A program made the position numbers and the translations under genes. Shown piece after piece: positions 11,105-25,908 of a stretch of 64,000 nucleotides of DNA. A model generated the notes under the pieces. That model was not told where the DNA came from. It saw only the letters and a program-made list of their open reading frames with translations, and ran no database searches. The stretch's first letter is position 1, and every line of letters starts with the position of its first letter. This DNA comes from Haematobia irritans (taxonomy: Eukaryota; Arthropoda; Insecta; Diptera; Muscidae), in the NCBI RefSeq assembly GCF_050003625.1, contig NC_134400.1, positions 197,173,918 to 197,237,917 on the forward strand, written 5' to 3'.

Positions 11105-14100
11105 TTGTCAAAATTTTATGAAAATTTTATTTCAATAGAAAATTTGGTCAAAATTTTATTTCTATTAAAAATTTTGCCAAAATTTTATTTATATAGAAAA
11201 TTTTATCAAAATTTTAATTCTGTAGAAAATTTTGTCAAAATTTTTAGTTTTATAGAAAATTTTGTTAAAATTTTATTTGCTATAGATAATTTTGTCAAAA
11301 TTTTATTTGCTATAGAAAATTTTGTCAAAATTTTATTTTTATAGAAAAATTTGTCAACATTTTAATTCTATATATAATTTTAATTTACTAGAAAAATTTT
11401 TGTCAAAATTTTAATGCTATTGAAATTTTTTGTCAACATTTTATTTCTATAGAAAATTATGTCAAAATTTTATATCTATGGAAAACTTTGTCATTTTTTT
11501 CGACAAAATTTGCTATAGCAAGTTTTAATTCTATAGAAAATTATGCCAAAATTGTATTTCTATAGAAAATTTTGTCAAAATTTTATTTCTATGGAAAATT
11601 TTGTCAAAATTTTAATTCTATAGAAAATTGTGTCAAAATTTTATTTCTATAACAAATTTTGTCAAAATTTTATTTCTATAACAAATTTTGTCAAAATATT
11701 ATTTCAATTGAATTTTTTACCAAAATTTTTAGTCTATTTTAATTCTATATAAAATTTTAATTCTATATAAAATTTTGACAAAATTTTAATTCTATATAAA
11801 ATTTTGTCAAAATTTTACTTTTATAGAAAATTTTGTCAAAATTTTATTTCTATAGAAACTTTTGCCAAAATTTTATTTCTAAAGAAACTTTTGCCAAAAT
11901 TTTATTTCTATAGAAAATTTTGTCAAAATTTTATTACTATAAAAAATTGCGTCAAAATTTTAATTCTATAGAAAATTTTTTCGAAGTTTGATTTCTATAA
12001 AAATTTTGTCAAATTTTTATTTGCTATAGAAAATTTTGTCAAAATTTCAATTCTATACAAAATTTTCCTAAAATTTTATTTTTGTAGAAAATTTTGTCAA
12101 TGTTTTAGTTCTACAGAAAATTTTCTCAAAATGTTCTTTCTATAGAAAGTTTTGCTAAATTTATATTTTTGTAGAAAATTTTGTCAATGTTTTAGTTCAA
12201 TAGCAAATTTTCTCAAAATTTATTTATTTTGCTAAAAATGTATTTTTGTAAAAATATTGTCAATGTTTTAGTTCTATAGAAAATTTGTCAAAGTTTTATT
12301 TCTATGGAAAATTTTGTCAAAATTTTAATTCTATACAAAATTTTGTCAAAATTTTATTCCCACAGAAAAGTTTATCAAAAATTTTGTTTCTATAGAATTT
12401 TTTTTCAAAATGTTATTTCTATAGAAAATTTTGTAAGAATTTTATTCCCATAGAAAATTTTTTCAAAATTTTGTTTTTATAGAAATTTTTGTCAAAATTT
12501 TATTTTTATAGAAAATTTTGTCAAAATTTTATTTTTATAGATAATTTTATCAAAATTTTAATTCTGTAAAACATTTTGTCAAAATTTTATTTCTATAGAA
12601 AATTTTGTCAAAATTTTATTTCCATAGAAAATTTTGCCAAAATTTTGATTCTAAAGAAAATTTTGTTAAAATTTTATTCCAATAGAAAATTTTATCAAAA
12701 TGTTGTTTCTATAGAAAATTTTGTCAAAAATTTATTTCTACAGAAAATTTTGTCAAAATTTTATTTTTATAGATAATTTTATCAAAATTTTAATTCTGTA
12801 GAACATTTTGTCAACATTTTATTTCTATAGAAAATTTTGTGAAAATTTTAATTCTTTAGTAAATTCTGTCAAAATTTTATTCCCATAGAAAATTGTATTA
12901 AAATTTTGTTTCTATCGAAATTTTGTCAAAATTTTATTTCTATAGCAAATTTTGTCAAAATTTTAATTCTATAGATAATTTTAATTTAATAGAAAATTTT
13001 GTTCAAATTTTAATACTATTGAAATTTTTTGTCAACATTTTATTTCCATAGAAAATTTTGTCAAAATTTTATATCTACGGAAAACTTTGTCAAAATTGTA
13101 TTTGCTATAGCAAATTTTGTCGAAGTTTTAATTCTATGGAAAATTTTGTCAAAATTTTAATTCTATACAAAATTTTGTCAAAATTTTATTCCCACAGAAA
13201 AGTTTATCAAAAATTTTGTTTCTATAGAATTTTTTTTCAAAATGTTATTTCTATAGAAAATTTTGTAAGAATTTTATTCCCATAGAAAATTTTTTTCAAA
13301 ATTTTGTTTTTATAGAAATTTTTGTCAAAATTTTATTTTTATAGAAAATTTTGTCAAAATTTTATTTTTATAGATAATTTTATCAAAATTTTAATTCTGT
13401 AAAACATTTTTTCCAAATTTTATTTCTATAGAAAATTTTGTCAAAATTTTATTTCCATAGAAAATTTTGCCAAAATTTTGATTCTAAAGAAAATTTTGTT
13501 AAAATTTTATTCCAATAGAAAATTTTATCAAAATGTTGTTTCTATAGAAAATTTTGTCAAAAATTTATTTCTACAGAAAATGTTGTCAAAATTTTATTTT
13601 TATAGATAATTTTATCAAAATTTTAATTCTGTAGAACATTTTGTCAACATTTTATTTCTATAGAAAATTTTGTGAAAATTTTAATTCTTTAGTAAATTCT
13701 GTCAAAATTTTATTCCCATAGAAAATTTTATTAAAATTTTGTTTCTATCGAAATTTTGTCAAAATTTTATTTCTATAGCAAATTTTGTCAAAATTTTAAT
13801 TCTATAGATAATTTTAATTTAATAGAAAATTTTGTTCAAATTTTAATACTATTGAAATTTTTTGTCAACATTTTATTTCCATAGAAAATTTTGTCAAAAT
13901 TTTATATCTACGGAAAACTTTGTCAAAATTGTATTTGCTATAGCAAATTTTGTCGAAGTTTTAATTCTATAGAAAATTTGGTCAAAATTTTATTTCTATA
14001 GAAAATTTTGTTAACATTTTACTTCTGTAGAAAATTTTATTTCTATAGAAAATTTTGTCACAATTTTATTTCTATAGAAAATTTTGTCAAAATTTTTGTT

Positions 14101-15770
14101 CTATGGAAAATTTTGTCAACATTTTAATTCTATAGAAAATTTAGTCAAAGTTCGATTTCTATAAAAATTTTTGTCAACATTTTATTTCTATAGAAAATTT
14201 TTGTCAAAATTTAAATTTTATAGAAAATTTTGTCAAAATTTTATTTCTATGGAATATTTTGTCGAAGTTTTAATCGTATAGTAAATTATGTCAAAATGTG
14301 AATTCTATAAAAAATGTTATCAAAATTTTATTTCCAGTTTTGTCAATTTTTTTTCTATGGACAATTTTGTCAAAATTTTACTTCTATAGAAAATTTTGTC
14401 AAAATTTTATTCGCATAGAAAATGTTATCAGAATTTTGTTTCTATTGAAATTTTTGTCAAAATTTTATTTCTATAGAAAATTTCGTCAAAATTTTATTTT
14501 TATAGATAACTTTATCAAAATTTTAATTCTGTAGAACATTTTGTCAACATTTTAAATCTGTAAAAAATTTTGTCAAAATTTTATTTCAATAGAAATTTTT
14601 GTCAAAATTTTGTCAAAATGTCATTTCTATAGAAAATTGTGTCAAAATTTTATTTCTATGGAAATTTTTGTAAAAATGTTATTCCCATAGAAAATTTTAT
14701 AAAAATTTTATTTCTATAGAAATTTTTGTGAAAATTTTATTTCTATAGAAAATTTTGTCAAAATTTTATTTCTATAGAAAATTTTGTCAAAATTTTATTT
14801 TTATAGATAATTTTATCAAAATTTTAATTCTGTAGAACATGTTGTCAAAATTTTATTTCCATAGAAAATTTTGTCAAAATTTTATTTCTATGAAAATTTT
14901 TTTAAAAATGTTATTCCCATAAAAAATGTTATAAAAATTTTATTTCTATAGAAAATTTTGTCAAAATTTTAATTCTATAAAAAATTTTATCAGAATTTTG
15001 TTTCTATAGAAATTTTTTTCAAAATTTTATTTCTATAGAAAATTTTATCAGAATTTTATTTTTATAGATAATTTTATCAAAATTTTAATTCTTTAGAACA
15101 TTTTGTCAAAATTTTATTTCTATAGAAAATTTTGTTAAGATTTTATTTCTATCGAAATTTTGTCAACATTTTATTTCTATAGAAAATTTTGTCAAAATTT
15201 TATATCTATGGAAAACTTTGTCAAAATTGTATTTGCTATAGCAAATTTTGTCGAAGTTTTAATTCTATAGAAAATTTGATCAAAATTTTATATTTATAGA
15301 AAATTTTGTCAAAATTTTACTTCTATAGAAAATTTTATTTCTATGGAAAATTTTGTCAAAATGTTAATTCTATAGAAAATTTTGTCAAAGGTTGATTTCT
15401 ATAAAACATTTTGTCAAAATTTTATTTCTATAACAAATTTTGTCGAAATTTTATTTCTATAGACAATTTTGCCAAAATTTCATTTCTATGGAAATTTTGC
15501 CAAAATTTTATTTCTATGGGAATTTTTGTAAAAATTTTAATTCTATGTAAAATTTGGTCAAAATTTTATTTCTATTGAAAATTTGGTCAAAATTTTATTT
15601 CTATAGAAAATTTGGTCAAAATTTCATTTCTATAGAAAATTTTGGCAAAATTTTATTTCTATAGACAATTTTGCAAAAATTTTAGTTCTATAACAAATTT
15701 TGTCAAAATTTTAGTTTGTATACAAAATTTTTTTAAAATTGTATTTTTTTGTAGAAAATTTCGTCAAAGC
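11105..15770 (-). repeat. 4.7-kb 29-bp minisatellite array, minus orientation
   Basis: About 160 copies of the 29-bp unit, read here as TTTTGTCAAAATTTTATTTC then TATAGAAAA. Sequence divergence between neighbours is moderate. A ~832-833-bp block is duplicated in tandem (12300-13132 and 13133-13965) with shared unusual variants. Short ORFs full of K, F, I, N and S come from the repeat: three units make 29 codons, so a stop-poor unit stays open in all rotations. Confidence 0.9.
12300..13965 (-). repeat. Tandem duplication of an ~833-bp block inside the array
   Basis: Diagnostic variants recur at a constant offset. CCCACAGAAAAG occurs at 12359 and 13191, and GAAAATTTTAATTCTTTAGT at 12841 and 13674. 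Both copies end with the GCTATAGCAAATTTTGTCG-like segment (~13103 and ~13934). This is a higher-order duplication of about 29 monomers, probably by unequal exchange. Confidence 0.85.
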
Positions 15771-17189
15771 TCTGCCTTCGATGAGTACATAAAAACCAAA
15801 TGTTGCCTGCTGGGAATTCATTCATTTTGTTTTTTTGTTTTTTTTTGGTTTAAACTTATTGCTTAAAACATCATTGGCCCTCAATTAATAGTTTACGTCA
15901 ATATCTTAGTCAAATATTTGGCTGGTGGCACAGATAAAATCTTTGGTTGGTTTATTGGTCTGCTTCACTGGCTCAGAATAATAATGGACGATGGTGCAGT
16001 AGTTTCGCTCGTAGACTCGAATAGCCTTGAGTTACTAGTACAACTATAATCACATAACCCCATTAAATTTTCGATGTCATCCTCTAATATTTTGTATCTT
16101 CCATTCCTTGCATTACCATTAATCTTGAGAAGCTGAGCTAAAGCAGACGTCACTCCTACTTTCCCAGGACATTTCACCCAATCCCCTTACAAAAAAAAAC
16201 ATCAACAAATAACAATAACTAAGAGCAGATGTATTATAATTGCTTTAGCAACAAAATACTTAAGAAAAGCATAGGATTTATTATAAATAATAACATTTAA
16301 AAGGATAATAAACGAGAAGAGCTGGCCAAAGTGAGAGGGAGAGAGAGAGAGAAAACATCCAGAAGGTAAATGAAAAAATCCAGGAAATACGATATTGGCA
16401 TTTGTTCGTTTAGTGCAATTTTCACAATCAAATAGGACAAAGGCTAAACCCTATGCGAATTCGAATATCATTTGATATCCTTGCAGAAAATTCATTTCAA
16501 TTCATATCCTTGTTCAAGGGAAATCGAATGGCATAAACGGAAATCTTGGCATTGGCATTTTTATAAAATGTCATTTGCTTGGTTGTCTGCTGGCTGCTTT
16601 CAAAAGCGAAGAGTTTTTATCCTGGGGCTAGATGGTGTCAGCTGCCTCCTGAAACTTTGTTCGTTTTTGCTTTTGCTCCAAATGCTTCATGCTATGATAA
16701 ATGTCCTTTTGGCATGTTATTGTTATTGTTGTTATGGCTGTTATTGTTATCCCTTTGTTGTTGTTTCGTTTGGGTATTTTTTTGTGTGCCTTGCTTTTCC
16801 ATTCCTTATTATGGCTGCTGGCACATTCTATCCATTGCTTTAAAAAAACAACGTGAAAGAAGACAAGAACCGGATTCAATGCCAAGTTCCTGTAATAGGG
16901 ACTATTAAACGCACATTGTGAGACATAGAGAGAGAGAGAAAGAGAGTTGTTATAATAGGGACTATTAAATGCATATTGAGAGCAAGGGAGAAAGAGAGAT
17001 AGAGAGCGTAATGTCTATGTTATCTATCGATTCAATGCCAAAAATGGAGCTGCAATACACAGTATGGTCTAGAGATGTGCAAGTGTGTGAAAAACTGGGA
17101 GATATTTTCACTCAAACTCACCGTTGAGAATTTATGCTCTGATATACCGATACTCAGGAAACAAAAACATCAATAGCGAAATTTTTGTT
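15771..17189. other. Apparently single-copy noncoding DNA with simple repeats
   Basis: This holds GA-rich microsatellites (GAGAGAGAGAGAGA near 16340 and 16930) and a TGTTATTGT-rich stretch at 16716-16770. Overlapping ORFs on both strands at 16472-16908 coincide with the low-complexity stretch and have no recognisable domain. A near-duplicate phrase, GTTATAATAGGGACTATTAAA (shortened: AATAGGGACTATTAAA), occurs at ~16895 and ~16956, suggesting a ~60-bp local duplication. Confidence 0.45.
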
Positions 17190-17930
17190 TTGCCACTCGA
17201 GCTCAAAATAATCTACCAAAACTTGGAGAAAATTTTACCAAACAAAAAATCTTATTTTGCAAAATTTTATTTCAATAGAAGATTTTGTCAAAATTTTATT
17301 TCTATAGAAAATTTTGTCAAAATTTTATTTCTATAGAAAATAATGTCAAAAATTTATTTCTATAGAAAATTATGTCAAAATTTTATTTGTATAGTAAAAT
17401 TTGTAAAATTTTTTTTTTCTAAAGAAAATTTTCTCAAAATTTTATTTCTATAGAAAATTTTGTCATAATTTTATTTCTATACAGAATTTTCTGAAAATTT
17501 TATTTCTATAGAAAATTTTGTCAAAATTTTATTTCTAAAGAAATTTTGTCAAAATTTTCTCAAAATTTTATTTCTATAGAAGATTTTGTCAAAAATTTAT
17601 TTGTATAGAAAATTTTGTCAACATTTTTTGTTTTTCTAAAGAAAATTTCCTAAACATTTTATTTCTATAGAAAATTTTGTCATAATTTTATTTCTATACA
17701 GAATTTTCTGAAAATTTTATTTCTTTCTTTATTTCTATACAGAATTTTCTGAAAATTTTATTTCTATAGACAATTTTCTGAACATTTTATTTATTCAGAA
17801 AATGTTCTCAAAACTTTATTTCTATAGAAAATTTTGGTCAACATTTTATTTCGGTAGAAAATTGTGTCAAAATTTTATTTCTATAAAACATTTTGTCAAA
17901 ATGTTATTTCTATAGAAAATTAGCCTGTTT
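17190..17930 (-). repeat. 29-bp minisatellite array with left terminus, minus orientation
   Basis: It opens at 17190 with TGCCACTCGAGCTCAAAATA, ATCTACCAAAAC and TTGGAGAAAATTTTACCA, the reverse complement of the terminus that closes the plus arrays at ~121-185 and ~2630-2665. About 24 units follow. A 155-bp non-repeat gap (17931-18085) separates it from the next array. Confidence 0.85.
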
Positions 17931-18085
17931 TTGCCTTTAATAATATGTATCTTAAATGACATAGCTTATATTGCCAGCCAGAGTCTCATTTGTTGTAATA
18001 TCTACTGTGATAAAATCTCATTAAATGAATTGTATTTAAAAATCAAATTAATAAAGTAGAATTTGAAAAATGCAAAATGAAAAAA

Positions 18086-20109
<2,024 letters not shown>

Positions 20110-20121
20110 AAATTCTCTATA

Positions 20122-20672
20122 CACAGACAAAAATATCACCAAAATATTTCCAATTAAAAAGTTTATTGAAGTTGAAAATTTTTTCAATTAATAAATTAAT
20201 TGATACCATTAACTTTTTAATAATGATAGAAACATTAAGTTAATTAAGTCAATGATTGAAATTTTTAAAATTTTTAATTAAAAATTAATTAACTTAACAA
20301 TTAACTTTTTAATCAAATTCGGGACTAATTCAGTTATTTTTAATTAAAAATGTATTTCGAACAATCATTTGTTAATCCAAATAAAAGCTCTAAGCTAATC
20401 TAACTAAGTAATTAAAAATAGTTACTTTTTTTAATTAAGAAATTAAATGCGTTTTGCAATCAACATCAATTAAATTTTTAATTGAATCAATTAAAAAATT
20501 AATTGAATTTTGCTGAAAAAAATCAATTCATTTTTTAATCAAGAATTTTTTCTATGCCCAATTAAAACTGTGATTGATACTATCATTTTCGTGATTGAAG
20601 ACATTTCAATTAAAAAATTAATTGGATCAATTAATTTGGTGATTGAATCAGAGAAAAAATTTTTTGTGTGTG
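20122..20672 (-). mobile_element. ~550-bp AT-rich MITE (family C), copy 1
   Basis: Starts CACAGACAAAAATATCACC after a TA and ends TTTTTTGTGTGTG before a TA. The interior is dense in AATTAAAAAATTAATTG-type palindromic motifs. The reverse complement matches the 563-bp copy at 41867-42429 along its length (for example TTGATACTATCATTTTCGTG and AACAATCATTTGTTAATCC). No coding potential. Confidence 0.85.
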
Positions 20673-20689
20673 TATATATCATTTTATCA

Positions 20690-20835
20690 AAATTTTATTT
20701 TTATGGAAAATGTTTTTCAAAATTTTACTTATATAGAAAATTGTGTTTAAGTTTTAATTCTATAGAAAATTTTGTCAAAATCTTATTTCTTTAGAAAATT
20801 TTGTCAACATTTTATAGAAAATATTTCTATAGAAA
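20690..20835 (-). repeat. Short 29-bp minisatellite remnant
   Basis: About five minus-oriented units continue the array beyond the (TA)n tract and MITE C1, showing that C1 inserted in or next to the array. Confidence 0.8.
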
Positions 20836-20861
20836 AATCCGTGAATTTGAGTTTTTTTTTA

Positions 20862-21925
20862 TAAAAATTAACATTTTGAAAAATTTCATAGAATTTTTTA
20901 TTTCTGCATGACCTCTTCGCTCTATAAGGAAATATTGAAAAAAATATTTTTATTTTAAGATTATCATGGATTTTTGAATTTAATCACTGTCAGCAAATTT
21001 AAAAATCCATGAAAATCTTTAAAAAAAATAAAAATATATATATATTTTTTTTTTCAATATTTCCTTATTTCGCCTTACAAGGAAATATTAAAAAAATATA
21101 TTTTTTTTAAGATTTTCATGAATTTTTGAATTTAATCAATGTCAACAAATTTAAAAATCCATGAAAATCTTTAAAAAAATAAAAATATTTTTTTTTGTTG
21201 TTTTAAGATTTTCATGGATTTTTGAATTTAATCACTGTCAACAAATGTAAAAATCCATGAAAATCTTAAAAAAATAAAATAAAAATATTTTGATTTTCAA
21301 TATATTTTTATTTTTTTTTTTAAGATTTTCATGAATTTTTGAATTTAATCAATGTCAACAAATTTAAAAATCCACGAAAATCTTAAAAAAAATAAAAATA
21401 TTTTTTTTGTTGTTTTAAGATTTTCATGGATTTTTGAATTCAATCACTGTCAACAAATTTAAAAATCCATGAAAATCTAAAAACAAAATAAAAATATTTT
21501 TTAGTAGATGATGGCCTTAGCAGCCAATGCTACTTTTCCCTTTTTTTATCATACATTTACTGTATGATTAAAATAAACAATAAATAAATAAATAAATATT
21601 TTTTTTCAATATTTCCTTATTTTGCTCTATAAGGAAATGTTGGAAAACAAAATATTTTTATTTTTTTTTTTAAGATTTTCATGGGTATTTTGAATTTAAT
21701 CACTGTCAACAAATTTGAAAATCCATGAAAATCTTAAAAAAAAATAAAAATATATTTTTTTTTTTTAAGATTTTCATGGATTTTTGATTTATTCACTGTC
21801 AACAAATGTAAAAATCCATGAAAATCTTAAAAAAATAAAAAAAAAAATATTTTGTTTTTCAATATTTCCTTATAGAGCGAAAAGCTCATTAAGAAATAAA
21901 AGATTTTCAAAATGTTAATTAAAGT
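20862..21925. mobile_element. Inverted-repeat element with a tandem array of hairpins
   Basis: The terminal inverted repeats are long and diverged: TTAACATTTTGAAAA and TCGCTCTATAAGGAAATATT at ~20866-20942, mirrored by AATATTTCCTTATAGAGCGA and TTTTCAAAATGTTAA at ~21860-21922. Inside are about seven near-identical hairpin units. The arms are AAGATTTTCATGGATTTTT and AAAAATCCATGAAAATCTT; the loop contains AATCACTGTCAACAAAT. Units start near 20957, 21107, 21205, 21322, 21416, 21673 and 21766. A foldback-type element is likely. There is no ORF. Confidence 0.7.
21500..21597 (+). mobile_element. Probable 5'-truncated LINE tail inside the hairpin element
   Basis: GATGGCCTTAGCAGCCAATG, then TTTATCATACATTTACTGTA and an AATAAATAAATAAATA tail interrupt the hairpin array. 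A short unique segment ending in a tetranucleotide tail is typical of a truncated non-LTR retrotransposon 3' end. A similar tail is at ~7285-7314. No protein remains. Confidence 0.45.
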
Positions 21926-22835
21926 CATTTTCGCTGTATAAAACATGAGGTAAAATCTAGCTGAAATTTCGATACTATCCACGATAATACATTTTCGCTG
22001 GCGGCGGGGCTAAGTTTTGTAATATACCACCCACATATAAAAACCTTTAGTTAATTATTCTAACCCCAAAAAGCCACTTGTATTTAGCTGTGTGCATTTT
22101 TAATTTATTTTGCTTAAATAGCCCAAATAAATCGCTTTTGACATCCCTACTAAATTCGACATATGCCTATTCTGCATTGAACCTTTACAAAACATTTCAG
22201 TTTAAAATTCCAAATGGAACATAAGACAAAATGCCATGCTAACGACAATCCTATACTCTACGATTATCCTTTTTTGTTTGGAAGGTTTCTATGACTTTGG
22301 GCAAGTTTTGATTCTAGGTTCGTTTTGTCTATCTCTGATGTTTCCTCTTTTTTTTGTGAATTTTCTTCAACTCTATGGCCTCATTGTTATTTTTCCATTT
22401 TCTTGCAATTTTTTTCCCTCCCCTTAAAGAGTCCTATTAGAGCACGAAATCGAATAGACTTGATTACGTATCTTCTTCATGTGCCGTTAAGAAAAAGTTT
22501 CGCTTGTTTTATTTTTGCTATAAAATTACAATAACATAAATGTTTCCACAAAAAAAACCCTTAATGGGAAAAAGTTTTTAATAGAAACCTTTTCAATTTT
22601 CCTTTTAATAACAATCAATGGCAAATGGCATAAAAGTTTTATTTTTATAGAAGGGGAAATTGCAAAAAATAAATAATTTTTCTGAGGAAAATTGTTACAT
22701 GATTTATTTGTTTCTTAGTCAAATAAATTGTTGTGGAAATTTTCAAAGCTTTCCAGCAAACATTTTTGGAAGTGTTTTTTAAGTCATTGGTGTTAATGGG
22801 CACCAAACAATGGTCTTCTTCTAGTTAAAATTTTG
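21926..22835. other. Apparently single-copy noncoding DNA
   Basis: No repeat of this window except a short CCAGCAAACATTTTTGGAAG stretch (~22753) that resembles the F-family end. ORFs at 22236-22534 are hydrophobic, T-rich and unrecognised. Confidence 0.45.
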
Positions 22836-23008
22836 GAAAAAAAATTTTTCTATAGAAAATTTGGTCAACAATTCATTTTGTCAAAAATTGATTGTTATAG
22901 AAAATTTTCTCAAAAATAAATTTCAATAGAAAATTTTGTCAAAATTTTATTTCTATAGAAAATTTTGTCAACATTTTATTTCTATAGAAAATTTTATTAT
23001 TATAGAAA
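22836..23008 (-). repeat. Short 29-bp minisatellite block, minus orientation
   Basis: About six units lead directly into the CTAGCGTAACCC element end at 23010. The same orientation resumes at 29236 right after the opposite end of that element, so the element probably inserted into one array. Confidence 0.8.
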
Positions 23009-23669
23009 ACTAGCGTAACCCGGCCCGCTTCCCTACGCCTCCCGAAGCATATTTTCGTTAACTTAGTCAACCATATCCTTCGATCTGAAAACAAATTTGA
23101 ACTGTTTCAAAGAGTAAGGTCAGAGGAAGTCTAGAACAAAAACTGAAGAACTGATTAATCATTCCATGGTTTCCACCAGGGCTGTGGAGTCGAGCCAATT
23201 TTGCTCGACTCCGACTCCGACTCCGGAGTCGACTCCGGGTAATATAACTAAATCTCATTTTAATACCAGTAATTTGTAGTTCTATTATGGGGGTACCTTA
23301 AGTGGGTCGATCTAAAGTATCGTTTTTATTTATGTGCGCAAAAAAAGATCTTAATTTCACATTAGATGCCAATTGAACTCTATATTTCAAATTTAGGGCA
23401 ATGTTTAATAAATAAAATAATGATATAAAATACCCATCATAATATGATAAGATACCAACAGTATATGTATTTGTGGACCAAAATTATTGATACTATCTCA
23501 AATCCTTTAAATTTGTTGCGAGCTATTTAAAGGTTTATATTCCCATATGCATGAATTTGAATCTGAATCGATTTAGACAAAATTGTATATACTTCTACAA
23601 AATCTATGTACATAAAATTTAAATCTAACGTTATGGGACGTAACACAATTTTAACGAAAAATAAAAATG

Positions 23670-24135
23670 CAAGGAAAGTCTAAAGTCGGGCGGGCCGATT
23701 ATAATATACACGCAGAGAAGGAATATGATCACCTCAAACATGTTTTAAGAGCAAAATGTTATTTTTGTATGGTGACCATGTAACATGTTTGTCACTAAAA
23801 TGTTATTTTCTCGTCAAATATAACCTGCTTGCCGAAATCAGATACATGATTTCCGATAAAATAACATGGTTGCGAAAACCATGTTACATGTTTGAGGTGA
23901 TCATATTCTATCTCTGGGTGTACTCTGCACAACTTTGTATTTAGATCTACATTTTGATAAAATCTCAAATCAGACTTCTACAAAACTAGGGCAATATTTG
24001 GGAAATATTTATAATTGTTTAGAGAATTTCGCAAAAATGCATTTATGATTCATTCATTGAAAAATTTGAAAATTTGAGTCATTTCTACAAGTTTTCGACT
24101 TAGCAGAAATTTTTCCAAAATTGTATGCTCACTGA
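23670..24135 (+). mobile_element. Diverged 5' fragment of a B element (copy 2)
   Basis: CAAGGAAAGTCTAAAGTCGG with the GGGCGGGCCGA palindrome marks a B 5' end. After MITE D1, TACTCTGCACAACTTTGTA and TTTCGACTTAGCAG continue the B leader. The 153-bp body and 3' hairpin are missing. The 100 bp upstream (23560-23660) also resembles B leader sequence, so two overlapping old fragments are possible. Confidence 0.6.
23709..23920. mobile_element. MITE D, copy 1 (212 bp)
   Basis: Inverted ends CACGCAGAGAAGGAATATGA and TCATATTCTATCTCTGGGTG; flanked by TA on both sides within B2, whose sequence rejoins without it. A second copy with longer arms is at 40550-40799. No coding potential. Confidence 0.82.
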
Positions 24136-24149
24136 ATACAATTTTGGAA

Positions 24150-24447
24150 AAATGTTTGTCTAGTAAATAAAATTTTGACTAAATTTTCTATAGAAATAAA
24201 ATTTTGGCAAAATTTTCTATAGAAATCAAATTTTGACCAAATATATAGAAATAAAATTTTGAATAAAATTTTTATAGAAATAAAATTTGGCAAAATTTTT
24301 TATAAAAATAAAAGTTTAAAAAATTAGCAATAGAAATACAATTTTAAAAAAATTTCTATAGAAATAAAATTTTGCAAAATATTCACAAACAAAATTTTGA
24401 TTAAATTTTCTATAGAAATAAAGTTTTGACTAAATTTTATATAGAAA
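24150..24447 (+). repeat. 29-bp minisatellite array, plus orientation
   Basis: About ten units directly before the 5' end of B3; they continue after B3 at 25909. Confidence 0.82.
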
Positions 24448-25908
24448 CAAGTAAGGAAATTCTAAAGTCGGGCGGGGCCGACTATATTATACCCTGCACC
24501 ACTTTGTAGATGTAAATTTTCGATACCATATCACATCCGTCAAACGTGTTGGGTGCTGAATATATACAGGTTTGTCCCAACTACATATATTTAAATATCA
24601 CTCGATTTTGACAGAATGTGATAGACTTCTACAAAATTTATAGACTCAAAATTTAAGTCGACTAATGCACTAGGGTGGAACACAATTTTAGCAAAAAATT
24701 GCTCGATATATATGTATTAGAAGTTTAAGAAAATTAAAGTAATTTTTACAACTTTTCGACTAAGCAGTGGCGATTTAACAAGGAAAATTTTGGTATTTTT
24801 ACCATTTTTGTCGAAATCAGAAAAACATATATATGGGAGCTATATCTAAATCTGAACCGATTTCTATCAAATTTGGCACACATTACTAATTGTACTCCTA
24901 GTGCAAAATTTCAACCAAATTGGGCCAAAACTCTGGCTTCTGGGGACATATAAGTCCATATCGGGCGAAATATATATATGGAAGCTATATCTAAATCTGA
25001 ACCGATTTCAATCAAATTTGGCACACATGACTATACTACCAATTGTACTCCTTGTGCAAAATTTCAAGCTAATCGGGATAAAACTCTGGCTTCTGGGTAT
25101 ATATAAGTGTATATCGGGCGAAAGATATATATGGGAGCTACATCTAAATCTGAATCGATTTCAACCAAATTTGGCAGGCATATCTACAATGCTAAATCTA
25201 CTCCCTGTGCAAAATTTCAACCATATTGGGCCAAAACTCTGGCTTTTTTGACCATATTAGTCCATATCGGGCGAAAGATATATATGGGAGCTATATCTAA
25301 ATCTGAATCGATTTCAACCAAATTTGGCAGGCATATCTACAATGCTAAATCTACTCCCTGTGCAAAATTTCAACCAAATTTGGCCAAAAATCTGGCTTCT
25401 GGGGCCATATAAGTCCATATCGGGCGAAAGATATATATGGGAGCTATATCTAAATCTGAACCGATTTCAATCAAATTTTGCACACTTGACTATACGACTA
25501 AGTGTTATGTTTGTACAAAAGTTCAAGCAAATCGGTATAAAACTCTGGCTGCTGGGTCCATATTAGTGTATATCGGGCGAAAGATATATATGGGAGCTAT
25601 ATCTAAATCTGAACCGATTTCTTCCAAAATCAATAGGGTTCTATTCCGACCAAAATTAGGAACATGTGCCAAATTTGAAGGCGATTGGACTTAAATTGCG
25701 ACCTAGACTTTGATCACAAAAATGTGTTCACAGACAGACGGACGGACGGACACACGGACAGACGGACATGGTTCTATCGACTCAGGGATCCACCCTGAGC
25801 ATTATTGCCAAAGACACCATGTATCTATCTCGTCTCCTACTGGGTGTTACAAACATATGCACTAACTTATAATACCCTGTTCCACAGTGTGGCGCAGGGT
25901 ATAAAAAA
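24448..25908 (+). mobile_element. B-type mini-me-like element, copy 3 (complete)
   Basis: Full architecture: CAAGTAAGGAAATTCTAAAG start, GGGCGGGGCCGAC palindrome, ~370-bp leader, then 153-bp monomers (GGGAG of the monomer at 25133, 25286 and 25439). (GACR)n at ~25735-25766 and the 3' hairpin AATACCCTGTTCCACAGTG...GGGTATAAAA follow. It lies in a 29-bp array. Openness of two reading frames over several monomers gives ORFs of 80-116 residues. Confidence 0.82.

Noticed and set aside
11105..15770. CRISPR-like array of ~29-bp direct repeats
   Set aside because: The repeats are contiguous with no unique spacers, are diverged and carry fly transposon context; this is a minisatellite.
16472..16908. 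Overlapping 123- and 109-residue ORFs as a membrane protein gene
   Set aside because: The hydrophobic run comes from a TGTTATTGT-rich low-complexity stretch, with ORFs on three frames and both strands; no family features.
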